This document shows positions 6,956 through 13,568 of a stretch of 13,568 bases of DNA, one piece after another. Made by a program: the position numbers and the translations under genes. Under the pieces are notes generated by a model. The model had not been told where the DNA came from. It saw only the letters and a list, made by a program, of their open reading frames with translations, and ran no database searches. Numbering within the stretch: the stretch's first letter is position 1; each line of letters opens with the position of its first letter. The stretch spans positions 1 to 13,568 of the forward strand of contig JAEWZG010000041.1 in assembly GCA_023395435.1 (NCBI GenBank), read 5' to 3'. Source of the DNA: Bacillota bacterium. GTDB taxonomy: Bacteria; Bacillota; Clostridia; Oscillospirales; Ruminococcaceae.

Positions 6956-7627
6956 TTAATCACCGACCTTATATCCAAGACCTCTAATAGTTTTAATAAA
7001 GGTTGGATTCTGTGGATCATCCTCGATTTTATCCCTGAGGCGCTTTATATAAACTGTCAGCGTATTATCATTGACAAATTCCCCTGCTATATCCCATATT
7101 TCTTCAAGAAGGCGACTTCTTGATAGTACTGCACCCTTGTTGTTGAAAAAAACAAGTATAAGCCTATATTCAAGTGCTGACAGGAAAATTTCCTTCCCGT
7201 CCTTTGTGACAACGCCTTTTACTGTATCAATTTTTATTTTATCATGCTCAAGGATAGTATTACCGCTACTGCTTCGGCGAAGGACATTCTTAATTCTTGA
7301 AAGGAGCTCTCGAGGTCTGAAAGGCTTGTTTATATAATCATCAGCACCCATATCAAGTCCTGTTACGACGCTGAATTCATCACCTGATGCTGTGAGGAAT
7401 ATTACAGGAGTATCTGATATTGACTTGACCGCTGAACATACTGCAAAACCGTTCCCGTCAGCAAGTGAAATATCAAGCAACAATAAATCATAATGATTCT
7501 TTTCCACTTCAGAGATAGCTGATGCCTGTCCACTTACTGAATTAACGCTATATCCCTCACTATTTAAAAAGTCAATAAGATTTCTTACAATGCTTTTATC
7601 ATCCTCAACAAGAAGAATTTTTGTCAT
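6956..7627 (-). CDS. OmpR/PhoB-family response regulator
   Basis: A 223-residue regulator with an N-terminal receiver (1-~118): acidic residues E8-D9-D10, phospho-acceptor D52 in LLLLDIS, switch T79 in FLTAS and K101 in NKPF. A C-terminal winged-helix DNA-binding domain (~125-222) has the typical LSALEYRLILVFFNNKGAVLSR, NTLTVYIKRLRDKI and FIKTIRGLGYKV segments. ATG 7627 is supported by AAGGAG at 7635-7640. It should be phosphorylated by the adjacent kinase and bind direct repeats as a head-to-tail dimer; repeats of that kind occur before the ABC operon at 5898-5937. I see no similar repeats directly upstream of this gene. The gap to the upstream permease gene is only 30 bases, so both may be on one transcript. 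Confidence 0.95.
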   Translation of the reverse strand: MTKILLVEDDKSIVRNLIDFLNSEGYSVNSVSGQASAISEVEKNHYDLLLLDISLADGNGFAVCSAVKSISDTPVIFLTASGDEFSVVTGLDMGADDYINKPFRPRELLSRIKNVLRRSSSGNTILEHDKIKIDTVKGVVTKDGKEIFLSALEYRLILVFFNNKGAVLSRSRLLEEIWDIAGEFVNDNTLTVYIKRLRDKIEDDPQNPTFIKTIRGLGYKVGD

Positions 7628-7657
7628 AATAAAACTCCTTCTTTAATGTGTTATATC

Positions 7658-8764
7658 TTAATAAATAATTGCTGTGAAAATAATCATAATTGCCATAACC
7701 ACTATATTATAAAAAGTAAATATCCCCAAAAAACGTGGCTTGTCAGCTTCATTACTTTTTGCATAAAGCTTAAAGGAGATAAGACTTGCAAGTGAAGCAA
7801 TAATTGTTCCGAGTCCACCGATGTTTGCACCAAGCAATAAATCTTTGGAATTATCAGTAAAATCTGAAAGCATTACAGATGCAGGAACATTGCTTATACA
7901 TTGACTTGCAATAAGTGTTATAAGAAGTACGCTCTTATTCATAAGGCGTTCTAACACTTTTGTGATAGCATCAATTCGTCCTATATTACCAACAAAGATA
8001 AAAAATGCAACAAATGTCGCAAGCAGGCTGTAATCAACCTTCCTGAAGATTTTAAAATCACTTATCAGAATACATATTACAACAATCCCAAGGCATACAA
8101 GTATTGGAATAATTCTTAAAACGCTCAATACACAGAAAACAAAAAGCGCAAGGTTAATAATTATTCTTTTAAAGTCATGTTCTGGTGCTATTGAATTTAT
8201 TTCACGCTGACCGTTCATTATTTTTGAAAAATACATTAGTAGCATTATTACAATATAACCCGCAATACTAACAGGAAAAACCACCTTGAAAAATTCCATG
8301 AAATTAAGCTTGTAAAATGAATATATAAAAAGATTGTGCGGACTTCCAAAAGGCATTGCCATACTACCAAGATTGGCAGCGATAGTCTCCATAACTATAA
8401 CGAAAATTATATCGCGCTGTCTTACCCCTGAAAAAATTCCTATAGTAAAAGGAACGAAAATTATCAGCGATACATCATTTGTTACTATCATTGATGAGAA
8501 AAATACAATATTAACAAGAATTATTGCAAGGAGCTTTGTACTTTTGCACAGCTTGAGTGCCTTGACCGATAATATATCAAAAAGCCCTGACTTTACAAGT
8601 CCTTGTACAACTGCCATAAGGCAGAATAACATAACAAGAACATGTATATTAAAATAATCGAGATATTTTTTATCAGGAGGAACAATAAGTACTGTTATTA
8701 ATGCTGCAAGTGAAGCAATTACAAGAACGGCTTCCTTCTTAATATTATTCAGAGTTTTCTCCAA
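7658..8764 (-). CDS. SLC13/ArsB-like (ion transporter superfamily) anion permease
   Basis: A 368-residue polytopic membrane protein with about ten hydrophobic segments, somewhat short for the superfamily. Two repeat-like halves are visible: TNDVSLIIFVPF with NLGSMAMPFGSPHNLFIYS (residues about 95-149), and SNVPASVMLSDFT with GANIGGLGTIIASLASL (about 291-328). These match the re-entrant-loop motifs of CitMHS, ArsB and SLC13 permeases, which move carboxylates, arsenite or other anions. I start it at TTG 8764 because AGGAG lies seven bases upstream. The longer reading from ATG 8806 adds a polar stretch, has no ribosome binding site, and would begin inside the likely -10 region. It is followed after 30 bases by the regulator and kinase genes, so it may be part of the same transcript. 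Substrate unknown. Confidence 0.82.
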   Translation of the reverse strand: MEKTLNNIKKEAVLVIASLAALITVLIVPPDKKYLDYFNIHVLVMLFCLMAVVQGLVKSGLFDILSVKALKLCKSTKLLAIILVNIVFFSSMIVTNDVSLIIFVPFTIGIFSGVRQRDIIFVIVMETIAANLGSMAMPFGSPHNLFIYSFYKLNFMEFFKVVFPVSIAGYIVIMLLMYFSKIMNGQREINSIAPEHDFKRIIINLALFVFCVLSVLRIIPILVCLGIVVICILISDFKIFRKVDYSLLATFVAFFIFVGNIGRIDAITKVLERLMNKSVLLITLIASQCISNVPASVMLSDFTDNSKDLLLGANIGGLGTIIASLASLISFKLYAKSNEADKPRFLGIFTFYNIVVMAIMIIFTAIIY

Positions 8765-8796
8765 AAGCTCACTCCTATACAATTTATTACGACAAT

Positions 8797-8825
8797 ATAT
8801 TACCATATAATATGAAAATTTACAA
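8797..8825 (-). promoter_or_regulatory. Probable promoter of the anion permease (and regulator/kinase) transcript
   Basis: On the minus strand TTGTAA (8820-8825), a 17-base spacer and TAATAT (8797-8802) make a reasonable SigA-type promoter. The predicted start point leaves a leader of about 25 bases with AGGAG before TTG 8764. The ATG at 8806 would be at the upstream edge of the -10 element, which argues for the TTG start. Confidence 0.5.
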
Positions 8826-8855
8826 TATTAAAGATTTTAAGTTCAAGCTGAGAGC

Positions 8856-8880
8856 AAAAAAATCAGCCATAAGGCTGACT
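8856..8880 (-). terminator. Terminator of the leucine-rich repeat protein gene
   Basis: GTCAGCC and GGCTGAT arms (core stem TCAGCC/GGCTGA, loop of four) are followed on the minus strand by seven T residues. It starts four bases after the LRR stop codon. The A-rich/T-rich flanks would let it act on both strands, but no plus-strand gene leads into it. Confidence 0.85.
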
Positions 8881-8884
8881 TTTT

Positions 8885-10342
8885 TTATTCTGATACTTTT
8901 TCAGTTTTATGTTCTATATCAACTGTTTGTTGCTCTTCTGATTCCTCTTGTGTTAACTGTTCTATTTCTTCATCCTGAGCTTTATCAGCTATCTGTTCTT
9001 TTTCACAAGAAGCCTTCGAATTAAGCTTCTTAACTATAATCTTTTTATAAACCATGAGTGATGCTAAAAGAAATACAACAACCGCTATAAATATGTACAG
9101 AACAAGGTTTTTGTTTACATTTTTTGTTTTTCCTGTTTTGTTGTCATACACAGTATATTTTGTGAAATATTTTTTTGCATATTTTGTTGCAGGTGAATCA
9201 GCAGCTATAAGTATTTCATCCGGTGCTGGCTCAAAAGCATTACGAGCAATGTATGAAACGTTTTTAGGTATCCTTACGCTTATTAATGCTTTTACATTAT
9301 AAAAAGCATAAGCAGCAATTCCATGTACATCATCAGGAATATCATATTTTTTATCCGACTTTGCTGCTGGATAATAAATTAGTTCCTTGTTAATTGAATT
9401 GATGAGTACGCCATCCTTACTATGGAATTTATCGTTTCTAACATCTACCTCGATTTTTTCAAGCTTTACACAATCTACGAGACATCCATCAGCGATTGTT
9501 CGTACATTCTTTGAAAATGAAATTGTTTTTATATTGCTGCATCCCTCAAAAACTCCGTTTTCTATAACTTTTACACTATCAGGTATTTTAAGTTCTTCAA
9601 GGCTACTGCAATGCTTGAATAATCCTCTTTTAAGTGCTGGAATATTATTTGACAAAGTGACTTTCTTTAGCTTTCCACAATCCTTAAATACCATTTCACC
9701 AATATTCTTAACACTGTCAGGAATTACAATAGATTCAAGAGACTGGTTGTTGCTGAATGCCTGATCATCTATTAATGTTACACTTGAAGGAATGTTTATT
9801 GCTGTCAGTAATGTGCAGAAATCAAAAGCATTCTTATTAATTGTTACTAACCCTTCTGGAAGAGTAATGCTTTTTATCTTTTCACAGTATGCAAATGTAT
9901 TTTCCTTGATTTCTTTAATTCCATTCGGCACTATAAAACTCTCAAGTGACTTGCACATATAAAATGCAAAATCGCCTATTGTTTTTACGCTGGCAGGAAT
10001 GTTTATTTCCTTAAGTTCAGAACAGTCATTGAATGCATTACTACCAATGGTAGTAATAGTATCGGGAAGAACAACTTTCTTTAGGGACTTTCTTCCCATA
10101 AAAGCCTTGCTGTTTATTGATGTAACCTTTTTGCCTTCAATCTCTGCAGGGATTGTAACTGACTCACCCTGAAAGAACTCATCCTTAAATCCTTCAATTC
10201 TTACTCCATCACTGAGAATAGAATATCTTAGTTCTGGATTAGCCTGTGCTAATACATTGTTAATTTTCGGTAAAAATAAAGATGCAAGTACAAATATCAT
10301 TATTAATGAGCACAATGATTTTGTAAGTTTTTTAGTTATCAT
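8885..10342 (-). CDS. Membrane-anchored BspA-type leucine-rich repeat protein
   Basis: A 485-residue surface protein. Residues 1-33 form a signal peptide or signal anchor (KKLTKSLC then a hydrophobic core, with ALA/AQA-like cleavage sites near 32-34). Residues 80-286 are nine exact 23-residue LRR_5 units of the form AFxxCxxLxxIxIPxSVxxIGxx, and a tenth starts at 287. The Cys at unit position 5 is kept in most units (C107, C130, C153, C176, C222, C245, C268, C291). An irregular part (about 300-345) is followed by a last repeat pair and a second membrane helix (412-432). A 53-residue, Glu/Gln-rich C-terminal tail follows, probably cytoplasmic. There is no LPxTG, dockerin or other wall-binding signal. 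BspA-like proteins bind host or other cells; the target here is unknown. A strong promoter and its own terminator indicate a monocistronic unit. The ribosome binding site is weak (CGGAAA). Confidence 0.92.
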   Translation of the reverse strand: MITKKLTKSLCSLIMIFVLASLFLPKINNVLAQANPELRYSILSDGVRIEGFKDEFFQGESVTIPAEIEGKKVTSINSKAFMGRKSLKKVVLPDTITTIGSNAFNDCSELKEINIPASVKTIGDFAFYMCKSLESFIVPNGIKEIKENTFAYCEKIKSITLPEGLVTINKNAFDFCTLLTAINIPSSVTLIDDQAFSNNQSLESIVIPDSVKNIGEMVFKDCGKLKKVTLSNNIPALKRGLFKHCSSLEELKIPDSVKVIENGVFEGCSNIKTISFSKNVRTIADGCLVDCVKLEKIEVDVRNDKFHSKDGVLINSINKELIYYPAAKSDKKYDIPDDVHGIAAYAFYNVKALISVRIPKNVSYIARNAFEPAPDEILIAADSPATKYAKKYFTKYTVYDNKTGKTKNVNKNLVLYIFIAVVVFLLASLMVYKKIIVKKLNSKASCEKEQIADKAQDEEIEQLTQEESEEQQTVDIEHKTEKVSE

Positions 10343-10353
10343 AAAATTTCCGT

Positions 10354-10374
10354 CGCTTTCTACTTTTTTAAGCG
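10354..10374 (-). other. Small inverted repeat at the 5' end of the LRR mRNA
   Basis: CGCTT and AAGCG flank an A-rich loop on the minus strand, between the -10 element and the weak ribosome binding site. It straddles the expected transcription start, so it could be a 5'-end hairpin affecting stability or translation, or a half-site operator. The stem is only five base pairs. Confidence 0.3.
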
Positions 10375-10379
10375 TTTAC

Positions 10380-10408
10380 ATTATATTACAAAGCTATACT
10401 GTTGTCAA
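10380..10408 (-). promoter_or_regulatory. Consensus SigA promoter for the LRR protein
   Basis: On the minus strand a perfect TTGACA (10403-10408), a 17-base spacer and a perfect TATAAT (10380-10385). It is the best promoter in the window and lies about 38 bases before the LRR start codon, predicting high constitutive transcription unless a repressor acts there. Confidence 0.88.
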
Positions 10409-10429
10409 TCTCAAAAGTATTCAAAATTT

Positions 10430-10455
10430 GCTCTCTGCAAAGTGTTACAGAGAGC
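10430..10455 (-). terminator. Hairpin at the end of the holB-ricT operon
   Basis: GCTCTCTG and CAGAGAGC form a perfect 8-bp stem with a 10-base loop, starting five bases after the stop of the small gene at 10461. On the minus strand it is followed by AAATTTTG, a poor T tract, so termination may be incomplete. On the plus strand it is followed by ATTTTTT. Confidence 0.65.
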
Positions 10456-10460
10456 ATTTT

Positions 10461-10781
10461 TTACAAATGCGTTATATTATCACGTCGTTTCTCAGCATCA
10501 ACCTGTTCACGCGCAACAGATTTAGCAATAGCTACATCATGACAATGGTCCCAGTCAATAGATTTTATGCCAGCTTCAACAGCCTCGCGTAGCATTTCAC
10601 GAAGCTCCCCCGAATTTTCAAGAACAGTGAAAAAACTTTCCTTTGTCATCTGCTTATCTTCGCTTATTGTCGCATTCATTCGATCAAGCAGTGTATTTTG
10701 CGCAAGAAGCATGAGAACAAGCCCATTCTGCTTAATTTCTTCTTCATTAAAAAAAGGATATATTCTATTATCGATTGCCAT
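10461..10781 (-). CDS. Small soluble protein of unknown function, last gene of the holB-ricT operon
   Basis: A 106-residue protein I do not recognise. It is charged and probably mainly helical, with no signal peptide or membrane segment. A stretch around residues 65-90 (REAVEAGIKSIDWDHCHDVAIAK) has a Trp, an acidic pair and a His-Cys-His cluster; the C-terminus is Arg/Glu/Asp-rich and ends THL. GTG 10790 and ATG 10781 are both in frame. AAAGGTG lies six bases before ATG 10781 and overlaps the GTG, so ATG is preferred. It starts 16 bases after the SPFH protein gene, so the two are almost certainly cotranscribed and might cooperate. Coding is supported by the ribosome binding site, operon spacing and the terminator hairpin just after the stop. 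Confidence 0.7.
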   Translation of the reverse strand: MAIDNRIYPFFNEEEIKQNGLVLMLLAQNTLLDRMNATISEDKQMTKESFFTVLENSGELREMLREAVEAGIKSIDWDHCHDVAIAKSVAREQVDAEKRRDNITHL

Positions 10782-10797
10782 TATAGTCACCTTTCTG

Positions 10798-11640
10798 TTA
10801 CGGATTAGTTTTTGTTGTCTGCTTTTCTTTCAAAAGTTCGCTGATGTCTATCATTGTTGTTCCGTCAGAAGCGACTGTTGGAAGTTTTCCGTCCCATTTA
10901 TTTATGTATTCCATAAGAATCATTTCACGCGTAATCTGCTGACTTTTTAGCCTGTAAGCCTCTGCCTCTGCCTTTGCCTGTTCAATTTTCTGCTGAGCTT
11001 CGACCTTAATTCTTGCAAGATCCTGCTGTGCCTTTAAAGCATTTTGCTCCGCAGTCTGCTTTGCTTCAATAGCAGCATCGAATTCCTTGCTGAATTCAAA
11101 ATTAATTATATTGAAGTTATCAACAAGCACTCCGTAACTTTCAAGTTTCTTTGCAACAAGCTCTCGCATTTCCTGTCCAACAGCCTGTCTATTTGTGATG
11201 AGCTCTTCTGCTGTAAATTTTGCGGTAATTGCCTTAACACTATCCTGAATTGTCGGTGTAATGATTGTATTCTGATAATCAACACCTACATTCTTAAAAA
11301 GTTCTGCTGATTTTGAATTTGATACCCTGTAGTTAAGTGCGATAACACTTGTAATAGTCTGCAAGTCTTTTGAAGCACTGATACATTTTGCCTCTGACTT
11401 TAAAACTCTATTGTCAACCTGAACAACCTGCTGAACAAAAGGAACTTTTACGTGAAGTCCTTCAGTAAGAACTGTATCACTTACTTTTCCGAAAGTTGTA
11501 ACAACTCCTGTATGTCCTGATTTTACTGAAATAAAAGTATTAAATAATACAATAATTATAGCCAAGCCGAGTACTGAAAATCCTACTATTTTAGGTGTAC
11601 CCATTTTGCCTGCTCTTTTCATGTTAATTACGTCTGCCAT
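10798..11640 (-). CDS. SPFH/Band 7 (prohibitin-like) membrane protein
   Basis: A 280-residue protein with an N-terminal membrane anchor (about 17-37). An SPFH domain follows (about 38-185), with SGHTGVVTTFGKV, LTEGLHVKVPFVQQV and the DLQTITSVIALNYRV strand typical of prohibitins. After it comes a charged Ala/Glu/Gln/Lys-rich coiled coil (about 186-236), then a short C-terminal region ending near DISELLKEK. Family members form large rings on the membrane that organise microdomains or hold proteases and other partners. AGGAGG precedes ATG 11640 at ideal distance. It follows ricT by 17 bases and precedes a small unknown gene by 16 bases. No NfeD-like or HflKC partner is adjacent, so its client is not apparent. 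Length and domain order are normal for bacterial prohibitin homologues. Confidence 0.93.
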   Translation of the reverse strand: MADVINMKRAGKMGTPKIVGFSVLGLAIIIVLFNTFISVKSGHTGVVTTFGKVSDTVLTEGLHVKVPFVQQVVQVDNRVLKSEAKCISASKDLQTITSVIALNYRVSNSKSAELFKNVGVDYQNTIITPTIQDSVKAITAKFTAEELITNRQAVGQEMRELVAKKLESYGVLVDNFNIINFEFSKEFDAAIEAKQTAEQNALKAQQDLARIKVEAQQKIEQAKAEAEAYRLKSQQITREMILMEYINKWDGKLPTVASDGTTMIDISELLKEKQTTKTNP

Positions 11641-11657
11641 TATTTCCTCCTGATTTA

Positions 11658-12524
11658 TTATTTATCCTCAAGACCCTTAAGAGCATTGATTTCATCCCTA
11701 TTTAATTTTATAACTGCATCTTTAATCAAGGATACATTATCTTTGTTGAAAAAGACTGCTGGAGCATCGCTGTTTTCAGGCTTAACCTTTAGCATACCAG
11801 TGAGAAGGTTTACTTCCTCAACATAACCTTTGCCGTCAGGTGTTGAGACGTATGCACCTACCTTTGGTGTGACCTTAAGCAATGCCTCATAGCTGTCCTG
11901 TTCGTATTTCAAGCAACACATAAGTCTACCACAGGTTCCAGAAATTTTTGCAGGATTAAGTGACAAGCCCTGTTCCTTAGCCATTTTTATTGATACCGGC
12001 TGGAATTCTCCAAGAAAAGTATTACAGCAAAATGGTCTTCCGCATATTCCAAGACCGCCGAGCATTTTAGCTTCGTCACGGACACCTATCTGCCTAAGTT
12101 CAATTCTTGTACGAAAAACTGCCGCTAAGTCTTTAACAAGTTCCCTGAAGTCAACTCTGTTTTCAGATGAGAAATAGAACAAAAGCTTGTTATTATCAAA
12201 AGTGCATTCAACATCAATAAGCTTCATATCAAGCTTATGGTAAGCAATCTTTTCATCACATATTTTAAATGCGTCCTTTTCCTTCTTAATGTTTTCTTCA
12301 ACAATCTTCATATCCTCGACTGTTGCTATTCTCATAACAGATTTCAGCGAATTCATGAGCTGGCTGTCTTCAACCATACGGTTAGCCATAACAACCTCGC
12401 CACATTCAACGCCTCTTGCAGTTTCAACAATTACATTCTGTCCAATATCTATTTTTAAACCATTCGGTGAAAAATAATATATTTTACCGACACTTTTAAA
12501 TCTGACTCCTATTATTTCAGTCAT
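11658..12524 (-). CDS. ricT: PSP1-domain protein RicT (YaaT)
   Basis: A 288-residue cytoplasmic protein with the PSP1 domain. The diagnostic part is the cysteine array GICGRPFCC (C161, C166, C167) and GTCGRLMCC (C198, C203, C204), which in Bacillus RicT takes part in iron-sulfur cluster binding in the RicA-RicF-RicT complex. That complex promotes RNase Y-dependent mRNA maturation and affects sporulation and biofilm formation. The N-terminal VECGEV stretch (C41) is also typical. It follows holB by 19 bases, the same order as holB-yaaT in Bacillus, which supports the call. The start at ATG 12524 has GGGG 11 bases upstream, slightly long. ricA and ricF are not in this window, and the yabA that follows in Bacillus is absent; an SPFH gene takes that place. 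Confidence 0.95.
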   Translation of the reverse strand: MTEIIGVRFKSVGKIYYFSPNGLKIDIGQNVIVETARGVECGEVVMANRMVEDSQLMNSLKSVMRIATVEDMKIVEENIKKEKDAFKICDEKIAYHKLDMKLIDVECTFDNNKLLFYFSSENRVDFRELVKDLAAVFRTRIELRQIGVRDEAKMLGGLGICGRPFCCNTFLGEFQPVSIKMAKEQGLSLNPAKISGTCGRLMCCLKYEQDSYEALLKVTPKVGAYVSTPDGKGYVEEVNLLTGMLKVKPENSDAPAVFFNKDNVSLIKDAVIKLNRDEINALKGLEDK

Positions 12525-12543
12525 TTTTCTGCATTCCCCTTTT

Positions 12544-13530
12544 CTAGATTATAGTTTTTATTTCTGAGCATATATCTGTTAATGTCAATGATAAATTCGC
12601 GCACTGATCAAGCTTTGTATCAGCATCAGTAAAAACCTTGTATATTTCGTTTGCTTGATTTAATGTAAGAATATTCGAAAGCTTTTGTGAGCCTGCCTTA
12701 TAGCAACCCACAAGGCAGTCATTATTAAGCCTTATTGCTGAGCTATCTCTTATAATTGAATACATAAGGCTGAACACTTCTTTTGCAAGTGACTTGTTCC
12801 CGTCAAGACGGAAAAGTTCCTTGAGTAAATTATACTCGAATGAGCCTGTTATACTGTCTGTTACAGCTTTTGCAATATCAATTGCGTTTTTCAGCTCATC
12901 ATCATTTATATATGAAAGACACATTCCTATATTAGTGCCAAAGGCTTCAAGAGCCTCATTAATTATATTTTCATCAGTAATGCCATTATCAGCAAGTGCT
13001 TGTCTACATTCATTGTGCGAAACCTCAGTCACGCCAAAGGAAATTACTCGTGATATTATCGTAGGTAAAAATACAGCTTTTGAAGACGCCGTAAAAATAA
13101 AATAAGCATGCTCGGGTGGTTCTTCAATAAGCTTTAACAATGCATTTTGTGAAAGTGGGCTCATATTATCGCAATCTGCAAGAATATAAACTTTTTTGCT
13201 GCCCTCATTCGGAATAATTGCAGCGTCTACGCTAAGCTTCCTAAGGTTGTCCACTGAAAAAGCCTTTGCATTGTCCTTGGTTGTAATCCATTGTACATCA
13301 GGATGAGAATTATGTTCAATCATCCTGCAGCTTTTACACTGTCCGCAGGGCGAATTGCTTTCATCTTCACAAAGCATTTTTGCCGCCATATATCGTGCAA
13401 TAGTTTTCTTACCAAGACCAGTCTGACCGAATAAAAGGAACGCTTGTGACAAACGCCCACTGCTAATCATAGAAGTGAGCGTGTTTAATACATTATTATT
13501 TGCATAGATTTTAAACAAATTTTCTGACAT
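12544..13530 (-). CDS. holB: DNA polymerase III clamp loader subunit delta'
   Basis: A 328-residue AAA+-like subunit of the replicative clamp loader, which helps load the sliding clamp at the fork. Visible are the QAFLLFGQTGLGKKT P-loop region (35-43), four Cys of the zinc module (C54, C62, C65, C68), the KVYILADCDNMSPLSQNALLKLIEEPPEHAYFIF core, and the TIISRVISF segment where SRC is usual. The P-loop has Lys at the Ser/Thr position (GKK), so ATP binding is doubtful; delta' subunits commonly do not hydrolyse ATP. A longer reading starts at TTG 13557, but ATG 13530 has AAAAGG upstream and gives the normal N-terminus. A gene resembling darA ends four bases before it, and ricT follows 19 bases after, as in other Firmicutes. 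Confidence 0.94.
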   Translation of the reverse strand: MSENLFKIYANNNVLNTLTSMISSGRLSQAFLLFGQTGLGKKTIARYMAAKMLCEDESNSPCGQCKSCRMIEHNSHPDVQWITTKDNAKAFSVDNLRKLSVDAAIIPNEGSKKVYILADCDNMSPLSQNALLKLIEEPPEHAYFIFTASSKAVFLPTIISRVISFGVTEVSHNECRQALADNGITDENIINEALEAFGTNIGMCLSYINDDELKNAIDIAKAVTDSITGSFEYNLLKELFRLDGNKSLAKEVFSLMYSIIRDSSAIRLNNDCLVGCYKAGSQKLSNILTLNQANEIYKVFTDADTKLDQCANLSLTLTDICSEIKTII

Positions 13531-13534
13531 AGTA

Positions 13535-13568
13535 CTAAACCTTTTCAAATCTCTCAATGTTTGTCACG
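13535..13568 (-). CDS. 3' end of an upstream gene, probably darA (c-di-AMP receptor)
   Basis: Only the last ten codons and stop are in the window, reading VTNIERFEKV then TAG. The c-di-AMP receptor DarA/PstA (YaaQ) ends in a similar hydrophobic-then-[D/E]xF pattern, and darA lies upstream of holB in Bacillus and many Clostridia. The stop is four bases before the holB ATG, and the holB ribosome binding site lies inside it. The identification rests on ten residues and gene order, so it is tentative. A second frame ending RDKH then TGA is also possible but matches nothing I know. Confidence 0.45.
   Translation of the reverse strand, partial: VTNIERFEKV

Noticed and set aside
8765..8806. N-terminal extension of the anion permease from ATG 8806
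   Set aside because: No ribosome binding site, polar Arg/Lys/Cys-containing sequence unlike the family's start, and overlap with a likely -10 element; TTG 8764 has AGGAG at the right distance.
9387..9764. Plus-strand open frame of 125 codons within the LRR gene
   Set aside because: It is a shadow of the 23-residue repeat coding on the minus strand; there is no ribosome binding site.
8885..10342. DNA-level tandem repeat or CRISPR-like array in the LRR gene
   Set aside because: The periodicity is at the protein level (23 residues, 69 bases); the DNA copies have diverged, and there are no conserved direct repeats with unique spacers.

Overview
The window is low-GC DNA with strong GGAGG-type ribosome binding sites. 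It carries a partial darA, then holB and ricT in the order known from Firmicutes. BspA-type leucine-rich repeats and a type IV ABC-transporter-like membrane protein add to the picture of a Clostridia genome, plausibly an Oscillospiraceae/Ruminococcus-like gut bacterium. The assignment comes from gene content and order only. There is no rRNA, tRNA, CRISPR array or insertion sequence, and no gene-free stretch longer than about 120 bases.

Layout. (1) Plus strand, 77-1878: a single-domain CheY-like receiver; a TTG-started protein with four exact 29-residue N-terminal repeats of MshEN type and a CheX-like C-terminal phosphatase domain; a terminator; then a small four-helix membrane protein. (2) Convergent junction at 1872-1914, with two mutually exclusive perfect hairpins. 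Everything further right is on the minus strand. (3) 1912-2352: a PF06541-like membrane protein. (4) 2476-5852: a MacB/LolD-type ABC ATPase and an 898-residue two-module FtsX permease, translationally coupled. Their promoter carries 11-bp-phased AAGTCA-type repeats that look like an operator for an OmpR-family regulator. (5) 5948-8764: an intramembrane-sensing type histidine kinase and an OmpR-family regulator that may control the ABC transporter, preceded by an SLC13/ArsB-like anion permease that may be cotranscribed with them. (6) 8885-10342: a membrane-anchored leucine-rich repeat surface protein with a consensus SigA promoter. (7) 10461-13568: a housekeeping operon, darA (3' end only), holB, ricT, an SPFH/prohibitin-like membrane protein and a small unknown protein.

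The genes form three signalling or stress modules beside a housekeeping cluster. The CheY/CheX-like pair looks like a small phosphorylation circuit with its own phosphatase, possibly gated by c-di-GMP. The kinase, regulator and ABC exporter look like a detoxification or envelope-stress module. The most unusual features are the four-fold MshEN-like repeat fused to a CheX-like domain and the phased operator in front of the ABC genes.
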